The notes below the pieces were generated by a model that had not been told where the DNA came from, did no database searches, and saw only the letters and a program-made list of their open reading frames with translations. A program made the translations under genes and the position numbers. A DNA stretch of 64,000 nt from Caballeronia insecticola (GTDB lineage Bacteria > Pseudomonadota > Gammaproteobacteria > Burkholderiales > Burkholderiaceae): contig NC_021289.1 in assembly GCF_000402035.1 (NCBI RefSeq), positions 310,001 through 374,000 on the forward strand, given 5' to 3'. Positions 44,826 through 53,218 of this stretch are shown here, one piece after another (positions within the stretch are counted from its first letter, which is position 1; every line of letters starts with the position of its first letter).

Positions 44826-45791
44826 ATGTCTTTGCAGATGAACGCATCCGATGCGCCGATCAACATGCGCGTCACGGCGATCCGCTACGCCGCCGACGAC
44901 ATCAACGTGTACGAAATCCGCCGTCCCGACAACGCGGCATTGCCGCGCGCCGAGCCGGGCGCACATATCGACGTGCACATGCCGAGCGGTCTCATGCGGC
45001 AATACTCGCTCGTGACCGCCGATGGCGACGAGCGCGCGTATCTCATCGGCATCAAGCGGGATCGTGCGAGCCGGGGCGGTTCGCGCTTCATGCACGAACA
45101 ATTGCGCGTCGGCCAGTTGCTCGACATAGGCGGGCCGCGCAACAACTTTCCGCTGTGCGAGACGGCGCCGCATACGGTGTTGATCGCGGGCGGTATCGGC
45201 ATCACGCCGATCTGGTGCATGGCGCAGCGGCTCATGCGTCTTAACAGATCGTTCGAGTTGCACTATGCGTGTCGTGAGCGCAGGGAAGCGGCTTTTCTCG
45301 ATACGCTCACAGCGTTGCCGCAAGCGAGGCTGCACTTCGATGCGGAACATGAGGGGCGTGTCATCGATATCGCGGGCATCGTCGCTGATGCGCCTTCCGG
45401 CTCGCATTTCTATTGCTGCGGACCGCAACCGATGCTGGCGGGTTACGAAGCGGCGACCGCTTCGGTCGATCCCGAATGCGTGCATATCGAATACTTCGCA
45501 CCGCGTGCGGCGGCGGCGTGTGAAGGCGGGTTCGTCGTGCAGTTGCATCGTACGGGGCAGCAGTTCGAAGTGCCTCCCGGTAAAACGATTCTTCAGGTCT
45601 TGCGCGAGGGCGGCGTCTCGGCGCCGTACTCCTGCGAAGAAGGCATTTGCGGCGCATGTCAGGTCGATGTGATCGAAGGCACGCCGGATCATCGCGACAG
45701 CGTATTGAGCGAACGCGAACAGGCCGCCGGGGACACGATGTTGATTTGCTGCTCAGGCTCGAAAAGCGGACGCCTGGTGATCGACTTCTGA
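44826..45791 (+). CDS. PDR/VanB-type oxygenase reductase (module A)
   Basis: A 321-residue iron-sulfur flavoprotein of phthalate dioxygenase reductase layout: flavin domain (RQYSLVT), NAD domain (GGIGITPIWCM, YCCGPQPML) and a C-terminal plant-type 2Fe-2S domain with Cys in CEEGICGACQ and a later ICCSG. It passes electrons from NADH to the module A oxygenase. A strong AAGGAGG site precedes the ATG, 42 bp after the IclR stop. Confidence 0.92.
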   Translation: MSLQMNASDAPINMRVTAIRYAADDINVYEIRRPDNAALPRAEPGAHIDVHMPSGLMRQYSLVTADGDERAYLIGIKRDRASRGGSRFMHEQLRVGQLLDIGGPRNNFPLCETAPHTVLIAGGIGITPIWCMAQRLMRLNRSFELHYACRERREAAFLDTLTALPQARLHFDAEHEGRVIDIAGIVADAPSGSHFYCCGPQPMLAGYEAATASVDPECVHIEYFAPRAAAACEGGFVVQLHRTGQQFEVPPGKTILQVLREGGVSAPYSCEEGICGACQVDVIEGTPDHRDSVLSEREQAAGDTMLICCSGSKSGRLVIDF

Positions 45792-45802
45792 CTTCATCGA
45801 AA

Positions 45803-45846
45803 CGCTTGCGTTCGTTTGTTGTTGTTGTTGCAGACGAGCGCAAGCG
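45803..45846. terminator. Convergent hairpin between module A and module B
   Basis: A 12-bp stem with one mismatch (CGCTTGCGTTCG with CGAGCGCAAGCG) encloses a 20-base loop that carries a GTT microrepeat. It lies between the convergent reductase and MFS genes and could stop both transcripts. There is no strong T-run on either side. Confidence 0.5.
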
Positions 45847-45860
45847 CCGGCATCAATGCA

Positions 45861-47132
45861 TCAATTCGCTTCGGCGGATTTGTCGAGTGCGATACCTTGC
45901 GCGACGTTCTTGCGCGGATCGCCTTGTTCGGGATAAGCATAAGGCCCGAGCCGAATGATCGAGATCACCGAGACGGCGACGAGTCCCGAGAAGACCCACA
46001 GCGCCAGATGGTACGAATGCGTGAGGTCGTAGCACAGACCGGACAGGAAGATCATGATGCCCGCGCCCCAGCCCCAGCATGCCCACATGCCGCCGCATAC
46101 ACGACCGAACAAACGCAGGTCGAAATAGCGGCTGACGATGAACGTGATGATGTCGGCCTCGGCGCCGATGCTAACGCCGATCATCGCTGACGCGGCCATC
46201 GCGGTGTCGCCCGTTGCGCCCGCCGCGAGAATCAGCACGCCGCACAGCGTCAGACCGAACGACATCGCCGCGACATAGGGCGCATGAACGCGGTCCATCA
46301 AATAGCCTGCAAACAAGCGCCCGACCGCAGAGGCAAGGCCCGCGATGGACAACATCGTGCCGGCCGCGCGCACGGTTTCGCCGCGATCGGTCATCATCGG
46401 AACGAGTTGCGAAAGCAACGCGAGCAAGACGCCGGACATGCAGAAGATCGCGATGCCCAGCAGACGGAACGTGCGGTCGTGACGGAAGATGGTCCATAAC
46501 GAAGGCAGATCGGCGCGCGCTTCACGCGCACGACGCGAGATCGATTCATCGACGCCGGGCGGCATCTTCACGAGGAAGTAAAGCGCGGGAATCGAGAGCA
46601 CGACCATCAGCGCGGCAACGCCGAGATAGCCGGTGCGCCAGCCGAAATGACGCAACAGATAGCCTGCGTATTGCGGCATCAGCATCGCGCCGATGGCCGT
46701 GCCGCCCACCGTGAGACCGAGCGCCAGTCCGCGCCGATGATCGAAGCGCGCGCACACGACCTTCGCATACGGCAATGCGTTGCTGCCCGGCGCGAAGAAG
46801 CCGACCATGACGAACACGAGGCAGAACAGTGCGAGCGACACGGGAATCACGCCGACGAGCGCAATGGAACCCGCAAACAACAGCAGAAAAACAAGCGTGG
46901 GACGACGCACGCCGAAGCGGTCGATGAGCGAGCCGAGCACGATCGTGCCCGGTCCCATCGCGAACTCGAAGATGGTGAGGCCGAGCGATACCTGCGCGCG
47001 GCTCCAGCCGTTCTCTGCGGCAATCGCCTTGATGAAGGTGCCGAACATGAACGCCGATATCACGCCCGCGCCGACGGAAAGGCAGATCGCGCCACCGAGG
47101 ACGGTCCACCATCGATTGATGTCTTGCTTCAA
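45861..47132 (-). CDS. MFS transporter (monocarboxylate/oxalate-antiporter-like)
   Basis: A ~423-residue, twelve-helix carrier with MFS motifs GSLIDRFGVRRP and GYLMDRVHAPYV. It probably imports the acid substrate or exports a product. A TTG at 47132 is favoured because AGGAGA lies seven bases upstream and the protein then starts right before the first helix. A GTG at 47189 (442 residues) overlaps the previous stop but has no ribosome site. It is the last gene of the operon led by the module B oxygenase. Confidence 0.85.
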   Translation of the reverse strand: MKQDINRWWTVLGGAICLSVGAGVISAFMFGTFIKAIAAENGWSRAQVSLGLTIFEFAMGPGTIVLGSLIDRFGVRRPTLVFLLLFAGSIALVGVIPVSLALFCLVFVMVGFFAPGSNALPYAKVVCARFDHRRGLALGLTVGGTAIGAMLMPQYAGYLLRHFGWRTGYLGVAALMVVLSIPALYFLVKMPPGVDESISRRAREARADLPSLWTIFRHDRTFRLLGIAIFCMSGVLLALLSQLVPMMTDRGETVRAAGTMLSIAGLASAVGRLFAGYLMDRVHAPYVAAMSFGLTLCGVLILAAGATGDTAMAASAMIGVSIGAEADIITFIVSRYFDLRLFGRVCGGMWACWGWGAGIMIFLSGLCYDLTHSYHLALWVFSGLVAVSVISIIRLGPYAYPEQGDPRKNVAQGIALDKSAEAN

Positions 47133-47185
47133 AGCCGTGTCTCCTGCATGTCCGCGTTTGAGTTCGGGGACGATTCGTTGGTGCG

Positions 47186-47695
47186 TCACGCGCCGAGCGC
47201 GGCGAGCAGATCTTCCAGATAGCCCGCGCTGACGGGAAGAATCAGCATCGTGCAGTGGGGACGCAACAGGTCTGCGGTGCGGGCCGATTCACGTCGATGG
47301 CCGCAAGGTCCGATCACACCCGATACGGTCACGCCCCGGCTGCGATACGCCTGCGCCGCAACCGCGCCCGCTTGCGCATCGTCGCCTTCGCGGCCGGCGA
47401 TCACCACGAGGTCCGGCGTGCCGAGCCACGCGTTCAATGCGGACGCGTTGGCATCGACGCTGCGCAGAATGCTCGCGGCATCGGCGCCTTCGGTTTGCAA
47501 CAGCGCGGCGAGTTCGCTTGCATGCACGAACTGCACGTCGGCGTGTGTGCGCTCGGTGCGCTCGGCGCATCTTCGCACTTCCGCATCGTCATTGGTAAGA
47601 GCAATGACCCTGATGCGGCGCGGCGCGGAATTCGCAGCGCGCACTCTGAACCGCACTTCCGAAGGCGCGCGATGGTCGGGCGTGGTCACTGCCAT
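47186..47695 (-). CDS. Uncharacterised protein of the module B operon
   Basis: A 169-residue protein I do not recognise. It is Ala/Arg-rich with no signal peptide or membrane helix. The pattern alternates strand and helix: an early RIRVIALTNDD strand, PDLVVIAGREGDD, GVTVSGVIGP and a final MLILPVSAGYLEDLL. This suggests a small Rossmann- or flavodoxin-like alpha/beta fold. It contains three cysteines. It overlaps the dehydrogenase gene by 10 bp, so it is certainly co-translated with catabolic genes. Confidence 0.75.
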   Translation of the reverse strand: MAVTTPDHRAPSEVRFRVRAANSAPRRIRVIALTNDDAEVRRCAERTERTHADVQFVHASELAALLQTEGADAASILRSVDANASALNAWLGTPDLVVIAGREGDDAQAGAVAAQAYRSRGVTVSGVIGPCGHRRESARTADLLRPHCTMLILPVSAGYLEDLLAALGA

Positions 47696-48822
47696 GGATC
47701 GATCGTCATGTGAATGGCGCCTTCCACGCCTTCGCCTTGCAAGGTGCGCAAGGCGAGATCGGTGTCGTCGAGGCCGAAGGTATGCGTGCTCATCTGCGTG
47801 ACATCGTGGCGATTCGCGGCGATGAGTTGCAGCGCCAGTTCGACCGATTGATAACTATGCCCGCGCATGCCCTTCACCGTGAGGAAGCGCGCGATGATCA
47901 TGTCGCTGTTGAACTCGGGAATCGGCACGCGCTTCTGGCCGCCGAGCACGACGGTGCCGCGCTTGCGTGCAAGCTGGATCGCGGACGTGACCGTGGCGGG
48001 TCCGCCCGATGCGCAATCGATGACGAGATCCGCCATCGCGCCGCCCGTCAGATCGGCGACACGTTCGAGCACGTCTTCCTGATCGACTTCTATAACATGG
48101 TCCGCGCCCAGCCGCTTCGCGAGTGCGAGCCTTTGCTTGTCGGTCTTCGTCGACAGCCCCGTCACGATGATCTTGGCCGCGCCCGCTTCACGCGCCGCGA
48201 CCACACACGACAGACCCTGCTGTCCAGGCCCCTGAATAACGACTGCCTGACCCGGCCCCGCGCCGCCTTGCAAATAAGCCCACTCGATACCGTTGCCGAG
48301 CGGAAGTGCAAGCGCGGCATGTTTCGGCGCGACCGTCGACGGCACGCGATGAAACACCGTATTCAGTTGCAGGTACTGGTACTGACTGAAGCCGCCCCAA
48401 AAACTCGGTGCAGTGCGCAAGCCGGTTGCGCCATAGCGCAGTCCGTTGAGACGCCAGTCGGTGGCATCGCAAAGACGGAACTCGTTGGAGAGACAGTATT
48501 CGCAATGGCCGCACGGCACGTACTCTTCGAGCGCGACGTAATCGCCTTCTTTCAGGCCCCAGCGTGTGCGCGCGAGTTCGCCCGCTTCCTCGATATGCCC
48601 GACCGTTTCGTGCCCGAGAATCAACGGGCCACGGCTTTGCGGCAATTGACGATAGTAGGGCGCATCGCTGCCGCATACGCCGGTGATCGCAACGCGCAAG
48701 AGTCCCGTCGATGACGTGATGTCCGGCCGCTCGAAGGTCTGAATCTCGGTGCGCGACGGCTCGACCGCAACCGCGGCCTTGAAGGTACGCGAGGATTCGC
48801 TATGTCGATGTGCTTCGTTCAT
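47686..48822 (-). CDS. Zinc-binding alcohol dehydrogenase (module B)
   Basis: A 378-residue medium-chain dehydrogenase: catalytic zinc motif GVCGSD and GHETVG, four structural-zinc cysteines (PCGHCEYCLSNEFRLC), and nucleotide motif GPGQQG. It should oxidise an alcohol or diol with NAD(P)+. Its place 47 bp after the oxygenase gene suggests it acts on the hydroxylated product, a job done by unrelated dehydrogenase families in classic phthalate pathways. Confidence 0.9.
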   Translation of the reverse strand: MNEAHRHSESSRTFKAAVAVEPSRTEIQTFERPDITSSTGLLRVAITGVCGSDAPYYRQLPQSRGPLILGHETVGHIEEAGELARTRWGLKEGDYVALEEYVPCGHCEYCLSNEFRLCDATDWRLNGLRYGATGLRTAPSFWGGFSQYQYLQLNTVFHRVPSTVAPKHAALALPLGNGIEWAYLQGGAGPGQAVVIQGPGQQGLSCVVAAREAGAAKIIVTGLSTKTDKQRLALAKRLGADHVIEVDQEDVLERVADLTGGAMADLVIDCASGGPATVTSAIQLARKRGTVVLGGQKRVPIPEFNSDMIIARFLTVKGMRGHSYQSVELALQLIAANRHDVTQMSTHTFGLDDTDLALRTLQGEGVEGAIHMTIDPWQ

Positions 48823-48869
48823 GCATCAAGGCGTGCGAGATTCGAAGGAATCGCGCACGCGTGCCCTCG

Positions 48870-50156
48870 TCAGATGGTGGTGTGTGCCTTGCCCGCTTCC
48901 GCGTGAAGCGCGTCGTGCGCGCCTTCCTTGAACGGCTTCTCGCGATGCAGAACGATTGCGACCGAGCGCACCTTCTGCGATTCGGGATCGCGTCCCGGCG
49001 GCTCGATGCCCTTCTCGGCGAGCGCACGCGCCGCTTTCATCAGACGATGCCGCACCATGATGATGCCGTTGTCCGTCGAGACGAGGTTCTCGCGCGTGCG
49101 GTCCTGAATCGGCCCCATGCTCTCTTGCAGCGACGCATCCTGCATCGCGATGCCTTCTACGCCGCTGTACGTGATGCCCGCTTTCTGCGCGGCACGGTCC
49201 ATCAGATAGTTGTTGGTCTTGTTCTGCAGCGGAATATACGTGCCGGGGATATAGCGCACGTGGATGCCCTTGCCGTCTTTCATCGCCTGCACTTCGGCTT
49301 CGGTGAGATCGCGTGTCGGATGGTAGTCGAAGCTCCATGCCCAGCAGTTCTCGTCGTCGATCGGTACCCAGAAGTGGCCGTGTACCGGATGATCGCCGCG
49401 CGGCGGGACCATCGTGAAGCAGGGCATGACCCACGGCGTGATGCGCCAGTAGTACTGGTCGTCTTCCGCATTGCGCCGTGCGCCGATGAAAAGACCGCCT
49501 TCGGATTCCACTACTTCGAACACCGGGCTCAGGTCAGACAAGTTGTATTGATTGCCGCGCGAGCCCTTGAACAGCGGGTCCGTGTTGAGGCTGCCGCTAT
49601 GCAGAAACGAAACGTGGCTCGAATCGACGCCGCCTTCCAGCGCCTGAAGCCAGTTGCATTCCTGAAGACGCTTGCTCATGAACGACTGACTCAACGGCAC
49701 GGTCGAGAACTCGAACGCAGGTAGCGGCGGCTGCTCGTCCTTCGGGCCCATATAGACCCAGATCACGCCGCCTTGCTCGACGAGCGGATACGACTTCAGC
49801 TTGATCTTGTTGCAGTAGCCGCTCGCAGCCGGTTCCGACGGCACATCGACGCATTGTCCGTTCACATCGTATTTCCAGCCGTGATACGGGCAGCGGATGC
49901 CGCCTTCCTCGTTGCGCCCGAACCAGAGCGAGACGCCGCGATGCGCGCAGAACTCGTCGATGAGGCCGAGCTTTCCTTCCGAATCGCGAAACGCCAGCAT
50001 GCGCTCCGACAGCAGTTGCAGACGCACCGGTTCGCCGCCCGGCTCGGCGAGTTCCTCGGAAAGCAGCGCGGGCAGCCAGAAGCGCCGGAACAGTTCGCCC
50101 ATCGGCGTGCCGGGGCTGGTTTGCGTGACCAGGTCGTTTTGCTCTTTTCTCAACAT
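48870..50156 (-). CDS. Rieske non-haem iron oxygenase (module B)
   Basis: A 428-residue oxygenase alpha subunit. The Rieske ligands are CAHRG and CPYHGW. The catalytic iron site GGVDSSHVSFLHSG gives Asp-x2-His-x4-His. The start MLRKEQNDLVTQTSPGTPMGELFRRFW places it with phthalate-dioxygenase-like enzymes. No beta subunit is encoded nearby, as usual for that branch. Unlike classic members it has a separate ferredoxin gene, divergent and 190 bp away, and an FNR-type reductase at 57767. It heads an operon with the dehydrogenase, the 169-residue protein and the MFS carrier. Confidence 0.93.
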   Translation of the reverse strand: MLRKEQNDLVTQTSPGTPMGELFRRFWLPALLSEELAEPGGEPVRLQLLSERMLAFRDSEGKLGLIDEFCAHRGVSLWFGRNEEGGIRCPYHGWKYDVNGQCVDVPSEPAASGYCNKIKLKSYPLVEQGGVIWVYMGPKDEQPPLPAFEFSTVPLSQSFMSKRLQECNWLQALEGGVDSSHVSFLHSGSLNTDPLFKGSRGNQYNLSDLSPVFEVVESEGGLFIGARRNAEDDQYYWRITPWVMPCFTMVPPRGDHPVHGHFWVPIDDENCWAWSFDYHPTRDLTEAEVQAMKDGKGIHVRYIPGTYIPLQNKTNNYLMDRAAQKAGITYSGVEGIAMQDASLQESMGPIQDRTRENLVSTDNGIIMVRHRLMKAARALAEKGIEPPGRDPESQKVRSVAIVLHREKPFKEGAHDALHAEAGKAHTTI

Positions 50157-50259
50157 AGTGCTTGCCTCAGGTTTGCTGTCGTCTCTCGACGTGTGTTCGT
50201 GTGATTGTGTGGAGCGGGCGGGCCGTTTCTTACGGTTCTTTTTGTGTTGCTTTTGATTT

Positions 50260-50296
50260 GTTCCGTATAAAGGAACGCTGTTCTTTAAACAGGAAC
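50260..50296. promoter_or_regulatory. Tandem IclR operators at the oxygenase/ferredoxin promoter
   Basis: GTTCCGTATAAAGGAAC (50260-50276) is followed at exactly 20 bp by GTTCTTTAAACAGGAAC (50280-50296). The first is an exact reverse complement of the sites at 55233 and 56883. The inner TATAAA can serve as a -10, so bound regulator would touch the promoter directly. Confidence 0.8.
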
Positions 50297-50345
50297 AAAG
50301 TTATCATTGGACCCATTCCATGTCAAACGGAGAAGGAGATAACCG

Positions 50346-50672
50346 ATGCATCAAGCTTGCGAATTTGCCCGCCTCTGCAAAGCCGGCGACGTTGCCGAAG
50401 GTCAGGCCATCAAGATCGAAAAGAACGGCCTCACGCTGGCTGTGTTCAACATTCAGGGCGAGTACTTCGTCACCAACGACACGTGCACGCACGGCCCCGG
50501 ATCGTTGTCCGAGGGTTATATCGACGGCGATGTGGTCGAGTGCGATTTCCATAACGGTTCGTTCAACATCAAGACGGGCGAAGTTGTTGCGCCGCCGTGC
50601 ATGATTCCGCTCAAGACGTACAAGACGCATGTCGAGGACGGCGAGGTGGCAATCGAGATCGACAGCGAATGA
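50346..50672 (+). CDS. Rieske-type ferredoxin (module B)
   Basis: A 108-residue Rieske ferredoxin with ligands CTHGPG and CDFHNG. It should carry electrons from the reductase to the module B oxygenase. The start has an excellent ribosome site (GGAGAAGGAG). It is the only gene on this transcript and converges with the CobW gene, leaving 25 bp between stops. Confidence 0.94.
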   Translation: MHQACEFARLCKAGDVAEGQAIKIEKNGLTLAVFNIQGEYFVTNDTCTHGPGSLSEGYIDGDVVECDFHNGSFNIKTGEVVAPPCMIPLKTYKTHVEDGEVAIEIDSE

Positions 50673-50697
50673 CACATCCGCAAGGACGCGTGCGTGA

Positions 50698-51633
50698 TTA
50701 GCGCATCGCGTTCGCTTTCACGATCAACGTAAGGCCGCTCTTTACTTCGTCGGCCTTCATGGATGCGTATGTGATTTGCGCGCGTGCGTCGCCGCGTGCG
50801 AACTGCACGATTGCGATCGAGTCACGGTCTTTCATGCGCACCAGACCTTTCAATCTCAGCAGCGATTCACCGTATTGCTTCTGGATGTCGAGAACGTGTG
50901 TGTGCAGCGTGTCGATATCGGAGGCTTCATCGATGGCGAGGAAATGCGTCACGGCATCGTGCGCACGGAGTCGCGAGAAGGGCAGCGCGAAGGTGCTTTC
51001 AGCGCGTGGCGCGGGTTGAGCGAGAAGCGCGAGCGCATCGTGTAGCCCGAAGCTCGCGTGGGCCGAATGCGCGATGCGCGCGCCAGGATATGCATCCCTC
51101 AGTTTTGCTTCGGCAAGAACGAGTTCTTCTGCATCGACGAGATCGGTCTTCGTGACGATCACCGCATCCGCGCCTTGCAACTGTGCGCGCGCGACGCTTT
51201 CACGCGCGAGCGTATCGATCGCGTTGTTTGCGGCGATGGTCGTGAACGTGCCCGCAATGCGATAGCGCTCCTTCACGAACGCATTGAGACTCAACGCCGC
51301 GACGAGCGGCCCCGGATCCGCAAGCCCGGTCGTTTCGATGACCACCATCTCGAAGCGCGCAACGCTCCGATGCAGCCGCGCCCAGAACAATTGTTCGAGC
51401 GCTTCGTTCAGCGCGGGCAGGCCGCTGCAACAGACGCATGCATCGGCGAGCAGCATCGATGCATCGCCCGAGAATCCGAGCGTTGCGTGATCAATACCGA
51501 CTTCGCCGATTTCATTGACGATGAGTGCGGCGTTGCAGAAGGGCGCTTCCTTCAGCCAGCGCGACAGCAGCGTAGATTTGCCACTGCCGAGAAAGCCAGT
51601 CACGACATAAACGGGGATACGTTCGCGAACCAT
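50698..51633 (-). CDS. CobW/P47K-family G3E GTPase metallochaperone
   Basis: A 311-residue GTPase: Walker A GFLGSGKST (13-21), metal-binding CxCC at 66-69 (CVCC), ETTG switch region and VTKTDLVD for guanine specificity, followed by a CobW C-terminal domain. G3E proteins insert metals (Zn, Co, Ni, Fe) into client enzymes. Its position as last gene of the binding-protein/ABC/aldolase operon suggests a client in this pathway, for example the aldolase-like enzyme or the zinc dehydrogenase (inference). Confidence 0.9.
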   Translation of the reverse strand: MVRERIPVYVVTGFLGSGKSTLLSRWLKEAPFCNAALIVNEIGEVGIDHATLGFSGDASMLLADACVCCSGLPALNEALEQLFWARLHRSVARFEMVVIETTGLADPGPLVAALSLNAFVKERYRIAGTFTTIAANNAIDTLARESVARAQLQGADAVIVTKTDLVDAEELVLAEAKLRDAYPGARIAHSAHASFGLHDALALLAQPAPRAESTFALPFSRLRAHDAVTHFLAIDEASDIDTLHTHVLDIQKQYGESLLRLKGLVRMKDRDSIAIVQFARGDARAQITYASMKADEVKSGLTLIVKANAMR

Positions 51634-51645
51634 GTGCGACGACGA

Positions 51646-52359
51646 TCAGTCGCCGCGCGCGCCGAGCTTGCCCGCGTGATAGTCCCAGACCTTCTGCAGC
51701 AGATTGGGCTTCCACAGATTGCGCCGGATCGCTTCGATCTGTTCGGCATCGAGCACAGCGGGCTCGCCGAGCTGGCTCGCGAGATACTGCCGATGCGCGT
51801 TCTCTTCGAGATAGAACGCGAGCACGAACGCTTCGAGAATGCTCGATGCCGCGATCACGGAGCCATGCGACTTCATCATGGCGACGCGATGCGGCCCGAG
51901 TGCCTCGGCCAGTTCCTCGCCGAGTTCCTTGCGATTGATCGAAGCGGTCTTGGGGAAACGCTGAATCTCGCCGAGCACGGCTGCTTGCATGATGACGGGC
52001 AGCACGGCTTTGCCTGTCATGCTGAAGAGCGTGGACCAGAGCGGATGCGCATGAATCACCGAGCCGACATCCGGCCGTCTGCGATAGATCTCCGAGTGAA
52101 TGTGAAACTCCATCGGCGGAACGGCATCGCCTTCGATCAGATTGCCGTCGAAATCGATGATGACGATATCGGCCGCAGTCAGCGCGCTGCGCACCGATGC
52201 CCCCGAGTTGATCAGCATGCGCTCCTGACCGGGCACGCGCCAGCTTGCGTGCCCGTTGAAGTCGATCACTTCGGCGCGTTCCAGCATGAGGATCGCGTCG
52301 GCCAGCATGCGCTTCTGGCCCGTGTGGCTTTCGGTTTGAATCGTTGCGGTCGAATTCAT
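51646..52359 (-). CDS. Class II aldolase/adducin-family protein
   Basis: A 237-residue protein with the metal-binding histidines in VIHAHPLW and SHGSV and a Glu in PPMEFHIHSEIY. The family includes fuculose-phosphate aldolase and also the 3,4-dihydroxyphthalate decarboxylases. In this context decarboxylation or retro-aldol cleavage of an oxygenated ring acid is plausible. It follows the permease gene by 25 bp and precedes the CobW gene by 12 bp. Confidence 0.87.
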   Translation of the reverse strand: MNSTATIQTESHTGQKRMLADAILMLERAEVIDFNGHASWRVPGQERMLINSGASVRSALTAADIVIIDFDGNLIEGDAVPPMEFHIHSEIYRRRPDVGSVIHAHPLWSTLFSMTGKAVLPVIMQAAVLGEIQRFPKTASINRKELGEELAEALGPHRVAMMKSHGSVIAASSILEAFVLAFYLEENAHRQYLASQLGEPAVLDAEQIEAIRRNLWKPNLLQKVWDYHAGKLGARGD

Positions 52360-52384
52360 GACGTAACGTAATGATAATGAGCGT

Positions 52385-53218
52385 TCAACGCGACGACTTC
52401 CACGGAATCAGCTTGCGTTCGAGTTCGGTGAGCAAGACCGATATGCCGTAGCCCAACGCGGCGATCACGAGCAGGCCGACATACATCGTCTCTACGGAGA
52501 GCAGCTCCCACGCGTTCCAGATCATGTAACCGAGGCCGCTCTTCGAACCGATCATCTCGGCGATGGCGATCAGCATGAGACCCAGACCGATGCCAAGCTT
52601 GATGCCGCTCATGATGTGCGGCACCGCGCCGGGCAGCGCAATCGTGCGGAAGACCTGCCAGCGGCTCGCGCGAAAGTTGCGGCCCACGTCGAGATAAATC
52701 TTGTTGATTTCGAGCACGCCCGTCGCGGTATTGATGAGCACCGGAAAGAACACGCCGATCGCGACCATCACGATCTTCGACGCTTCGCCCAGACCGCAGA
52801 TCAGAAGCAGGAGCGGAAAGATCGCGCTCTTCGGCACGGGATAGGTCGCGGCGATCAACGGATCGAACACGGCGCGCAACGGACGTGAAAGACCGATGGC
52901 GACACCGAGAATCAGCGCCGGAATGCCGCCCGCGAGCGTGCCCCAGAAGAGACGTTGCAGCGTGGCCCAGGTGTTGTCCCAGAGCGAGCCGTCGTTGACG
53001 AGGCCGATGAATGTGCCAAACACCTTCGACGGCGCGGGGAAAAAGCGTTCATCGATAATGCCTGTTTCCGCGAGAATCTGCCACACGATGAGCAACACGA
53101 TCGGCGATGCGATGCTGATCATGCGGTCGCGGTTATTGCCCGAGAACCAGCGCTTGAGCCGTGAAGGCGGGGACGTGTATTGCATTGCGGGTGCGGTAAG
53201 TTTTTGCGCGGTTTTCAT
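52385..53218 (-). CDS. ABC permease, nitrate/sulfonate/taurine type
   Basis: A 277-residue, six-helix permease of the SsuC/TauC class with the coupling loop GRNFRASRWQVFRTIALPGAVPH. It forms the channel with the adjoining ATPase; the two genes overlap by 4 bp. Related transporters carry phthalate-type acids in Burkholderia, so an aromatic acid is a reasonable substrate. Confidence 0.92.
   Translation of the reverse strand: MKTAQKLTAPAMQYTSPPSRLKRWFSGNNRDRMISIASPIVLLIVWQILAETGIIDERFFPAPSKVFGTFIGLVNDGSLWDNTWATLQRLFWGTLAGGIPALILGVAIGLSRPLRAVFDPLIAATYPVPKSAIFPLLLLICGLGEASKIVMVAIGVFFPVLINTATGVLEINKIYLDVGRNFRASRWQVFRTIALPGAVPHIMSGIKLGIGLGLMLIAIAEMIGSKSGLGYMIWNAWELLSVETMYVGLLVIAALGYGISVLLTELERKLIPWKSSR

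Noticed and set aside
43875..45692. 605-codon minus-strand frame across the IclR and reductase genes
   Set aside because: Composition is Arg-rich without motifs, and both genes beneath it have clear families.
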